Below the pieces are notes generated by a model. That model did not search any database and was not told the origin of the DNA. It saw only the letters and a list, made by a program, of their open reading frames with translations. Made by a program: the position numbers and the translations under genes. Source: JAUZQZ01 sp964492105 (GTDB taxonomy: Bacteria; Pseudomonadota; Zetaproteobacteria; Mariprofundales; Mariprofundaceae). From it: DNA of 7,949 nt. Positions within the stretch are counted from its first letter, which is position 1. Every line of letters starts with the position of its first letter. Where the stretch lies: contig CAZBJB010000056.1 in assembly GCA_964492105.1 (NCBI GenBank), positions 1 through 7,949 of the forward strand, read 5' to 3'. Positions 6,095-7,949 of this stretch are shown here, in pieces.

Positions 6095-7264
6095 ATGAAA
6101 TGGAATTGGCAACATAAAAACTGGCCGACATTCACCTATAATTCCTTAGCGTTAAAGGAACTGGAAGAAAGATTCATCATTGAATCAGCAAGGTTGGTTG
6201 GTGCATCCACCATTATTACCAAGGACGAAAAAAGATCCTTCACCATTGATTTGATGAGTGAAGAGGCGCTTAAAAGCTCCCTGATTGAAGGCGAAATTTT
6301 GAGGCGTGATAGTGTTATATCGTCACTTCTTCGTCAAATGGGGCTTGCTCCGAACTACAGCGATCATCAGGCCAATGATAAAGAAAAGGGTATTGCTGCG
6401 TTGATGGTCAACAATTTCCAAACCTTTGATCAGCCGCTTACCCGTGACATGCTGTTTAAGTGGCATCAATGTGTGGTCGGTGGCAAGCACTATTTGCACG
6501 ATATTGGTCAATATAGAACCAGTGAAGATCCGATGCAGGTTGTATCCGGCTATGAAGGCAATTACACCGTCCATTTTGTAGCGCCGCCTGCAGCTATTGT
6601 ATCGACAGAAATGGATGCGTTTGTGGATTGGTTTAATGATACGGCCCCAGAGGGAAGTGACCCGTTACCTGCGCTAACCAGGGCAAGTATTGCACATGTG
6701 TATTTTGTATCAATTCATCCATTTGAAGATGGAAATGGTCGGATTGGGCGTGCATTAAGCGAAAAGGCAATGGCTCAAACGATTGGTCGCCCGGCACTTC
6801 TTGCCCTGTCGAACAATGTTGAAAAGACCCGTAAGGACTATTATAGCCAATTGGAATCGAACCAAAAGGGAATAGCTATCGATTCATGGCTGTCCTATTT
6901 CGCTCATACGATGCTTGATGCCGTTGGCAACTCACAACGGCTTGTTCGCTTTATTGTCGAGAAAAGCAGATTGTATGATCGTGTTCGTGGTCAGATCAAT
7001 GAGCGCCAGGAGAAGGTTTTGCTTCGCTTGTTTGCTGAAGGGATGGATGGCTTTAAAGGTGGCCTTAATGCCGATAAGTACATGAAAATCACAGGAACCA
7101 TTCGTCAGAATGCAGCCAGAGATCTGCGGAAACTGGTTGATTGTGGTGTGCTGACCAAAACAGGAAAATTAAAAGGAACGCGCTACTGGCTCAATATTGG
7201 CGCGGAGTTTGAAGATGAGAAGAAAAAGTGTTTACTGGAACAGAAAAGCCTTGGTTCTTCATGA
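6095..7264 (+). CDS. fic: Fic-domain AMPylase with DUF4172 N-terminus and C-terminal HTH
   Basis: Fic proteins with this motif usually transfer AMP from ATP to a hydroxyl of a target protein. The 389 residues show an N-terminal DUF4172-type region (about 1-85, opening MKWNWQHKNWPTFTYNS), an inhibitory-helix motif SSLIEG (61-66) matching S/T-x-x-x-E-G/N of class II self-inhibited Fic enzymes, and the Fic core with the complete HPFEDGNGRIGR (208-219), in which His208 is the catalytic base and Asp/Glu and Asn hold Mg-ATP. A winged-helix-like segment follows (about 300-366, ending KLKGTRYWL). Class II Fic proteins carry their own antitoxin helix, so no partner gene is expected, and none is seen. 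The ATG is chosen for the conserved WNWQ opening; it lacks a ribosome site and lies about 15 bases after TATAAT, suggesting a nearly leaderless mRNA. G+C (about 44% in sampled lines) is below its neighbours, which, with transposase copies on both sides, points to acquisition. The cellular target is unknown. Confidence 0.92.
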   Translation: MKWNWQHKNWPTFTYNSLALKELEERFIIESARLVGASTIITKDEKRSFTIDLMSEEALKSSLIEGEILRRDSVISSLLRQMGLAPNYSDHQANDKEKGIAALMVNNFQTFDQPLTRDMLFKWHQCVVGGKHYLHDIGQYRTSEDPMQVVSGYEGNYTVHFVAPPAAIVSTEMDAFVDWFNDTAPEGSDPLPALTRASIAHVYFVSIHPFEDGNGRIGRALSEKAMAQTIGRPALLALSNNVEKTRKDYYSQLESNQKGIAIDSWLSYFAHTMLDAVGNSQRLVRFIVEKSRLYDRVRGQINERQEKVLLRLFAEGMDGFKGGLNADKYMKITGTIRQNAARDLRKLVDCGVLTKTGKLKGTRYWLNIGAEFEDEKKKCLLEQKSLGSS

Positions 7265-7359
7265 TGGTGTTCAGGTATGTGGTGCGTTGAAACGTTACTC
7301 CGCGCCCTCTACGGTAAAGGCTTTGCAATCTTTTCTCACCGCAGGAAGAATAGGGGAGT
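7265..7359 (+). other. Spacer between fic and the second RAYT element
   Basis: These 95 bp contain no gene or convincing terminator. Immediately before the inverted end lies GGGGAGTAGGG (7353-7363), which contains GGAG and GTAG tetranucleotides like those placed 5' of REP hairpins recognised by RAYT enzymes. The link to recognition is inference. Confidence 0.3.
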
Positions 7360-7380
7360 AGGGTCAGGCTTCGATATTGT
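7360..7380 (+). repeat. Left-end inverted sequence of the RAYT element
   Basis: This 21-bp sequence (AGGGTCAGGCTTCGATATTG plus T) lies 30 bp before the transposase ATG. Its inverted counterpart, 19 of 21 identical, is at 5971-5991 behind copy 1. If these are the two ends, an intact unit would span about 606 bp, from 7360 to roughly 16 bp past the end of this window. The left copy has lost its version of this end through its 5' truncation. Confidence 0.65.
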
Positions 7381-7410
7381 GCTTATTCAGATGCATTATC
7401 GTTTGGCATC

Positions 7411-7949
7411 ATGGCACGCAAACCACGCATTCACCTTCCGGGCGGCATTTACCATGTCATGCTTTGCGGCAACGGAGGTCAGGATATTTTTGTTTCGGAC
7501 GCTGATCGCTGTCATTTTCTTCTGCTTCTTCAGGAAGGTATTGCCCGGTTTGGTCACCGGATTCATGCGTTTTGTCTGATGACGAACCACGTCCATTTAG
7601 CCATCCAGGTTGACACCATTCCTTTGTCTAAAATCATGCAGAATCTATCATTCAGATATACGCGGTGGTTCAACCGCCGGGAGCAGCGCATCGGCCATCT
7701 TTTTCAAGGACGGTACAGGGCAGTATTGGTGGAACGGGATAGTTATCTTCTGGAACTTGTGCGCTATATTCATCTCAATCCGCTTCGGGCTGGCATGGTG
7801 CAGGATGTGGTGGATTATGCATGGTCCGGCCATCGCGCCTATGCAGGTCTGGATTTGCTGCCATGGCTAACAGAGGATTATATGTTGATCCAGCTTGCGC
7901 ACGAGGGCAAAGAAGAAAACAGGTCACGGCGCTGGAATATAACAACAAT
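7411..7949 (+). CDS. RAYT/Y1-type HUH transposase, copy 2 (partial, runs off window)
   Basis: This gene has the intact N-terminus that copy 1 lacks: MARKPRIHLPGGIYHVMLCG, a typical opening of the Y1/REP-associated tyrosine transposase family. These enzymes cut and join single-stranded DNA at short hairpin or end sequences through a tyrosine. Visible features in 179 codons are the first core strand GGIYHV (11-16), the HUH motif NHVHLAI with His60 and His62, the presumed nucleophile Tyr83 in FRYTRWFNRR, GHLFQGRYRAVLV (95-107) and YIHLNPLRAGMV (119-130). No ribosome site precedes the ATG at 7411. In copy 1 the same frame has no stop before the inverted end, and the expected C-terminal domain after PWLTEDYMLIQLA is not seen, so this protein may also be C-terminally short or fused to flanking sequence. 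The window ends before this can be decided. Confidence 0.88.
   Translation, partial: MARKPRIHLPGGIYHVMLCGNGGQDIFVSDADRCHFLLLLQEGIARFGHRIHAFCLMTNHVHLAIQVDTIPLSKIMQNLSFRYTRWFNRREQRIGHLFQGRYRAVLVERDSYLLELVRYIHLNPLRAGMVQDVVDYAWSGHRAYAGLDLLPWLTEDYMLIQLAHEGKEENRSRRWNITT
7489..7949 (+). repeat. 461-bp direct repeat, right copy
   Basis: This is the second copy of the repeat at 5515-5975, identical except T7515 for G5541. Here it begins at codon 27 of an uninterrupted transposase gene, showing that this copy preserves the original context and the left one is the truncated derivative. The window stops while still inside the repeat. Confidence 0.97.

Noticed and set aside
6095..7264. Two-gene toxin-antitoxin reading of the Fic locus
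   Set aside because: No small antitoxin gene lies beside it, and the inhibitory SSLIEG motif is within the Fic protein itself, as in class II Fic enzymes.
5515..7488. Simple tandem duplication of a transposase-plus-Fic unit
   Set aside because: The left copy starts in mid-gene and nothing beyond the right copy is visible, so a second Fic gene cannot be shown; independent insertion plus truncation is equally possible.

Overview
The window looks like a chromosomal segment of a proteobacterium. It carries five conserved housekeeping genes, all on the minus strand, followed on the right by a mobile or accessory stretch on the plus strand. The housekeeping proteins are of proteobacterial type: adenylylatable GlnA, uridylylatable PII, class I short IlvC and HemJ. 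Lines counted by eye give roughly 52-63% G+C in the housekeeping genes and about 42-47% in the Fic gene. I cannot place the organism more precisely; a beta-, gamma- or zeta-proteobacterium would fit.

In minus-strand transcription order the left and central part reads hemJ (haem biosynthesis), ilvC (branched-chain amino acids), a 150-bp palindromic MITE-like element, nadE (glutamine-dependent NAD+ synthetase), glnB (PII) and glnA (glutamine synthetase). A Rho-independent terminator with a UUCG loop closes the run. nadE and glnB are 15 bp apart and probably co-transcribed. glnA follows after 62 bp that may hold its own promoter. The three genes share glutamine: GlnA makes it, PII reports nitrogen and carbon status to the GlnA control system, and NadE spends glutamine as its ammonia donor. 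Positions 1-239 hold no gene I can recognise.

The right part (about 5485-7949) is accessory. A DUF4172-type Fic AMPylase gene with a C-terminal helix-turn-helix lies between two nearly identical copies of a RAYT/Y1-type HUH transposase gene (460 of 461 bases identical, same orientation, offset 1974 bp). The left copy has lost its first 26 codons at a sharp junction next to hemJ. The right copy has an intact N-terminus but runs off the window. A 21-bp sequence at the start of the right copy recurs inverted (19 of 21) at the end of the left copy, which appears to mark the two ends of the mobile element. The Fic gene starts a few bases after a TATAAT box inside an AT-rich imperfect palindrome, with a related half-site upstream, suggesting autoregulation and a nearly leaderless mRNA.

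The most interesting points are the RAYT-flanked Fic module with its inferred ends and operator, and the symmetric MITE-like hairpin between ilvC and nadE.
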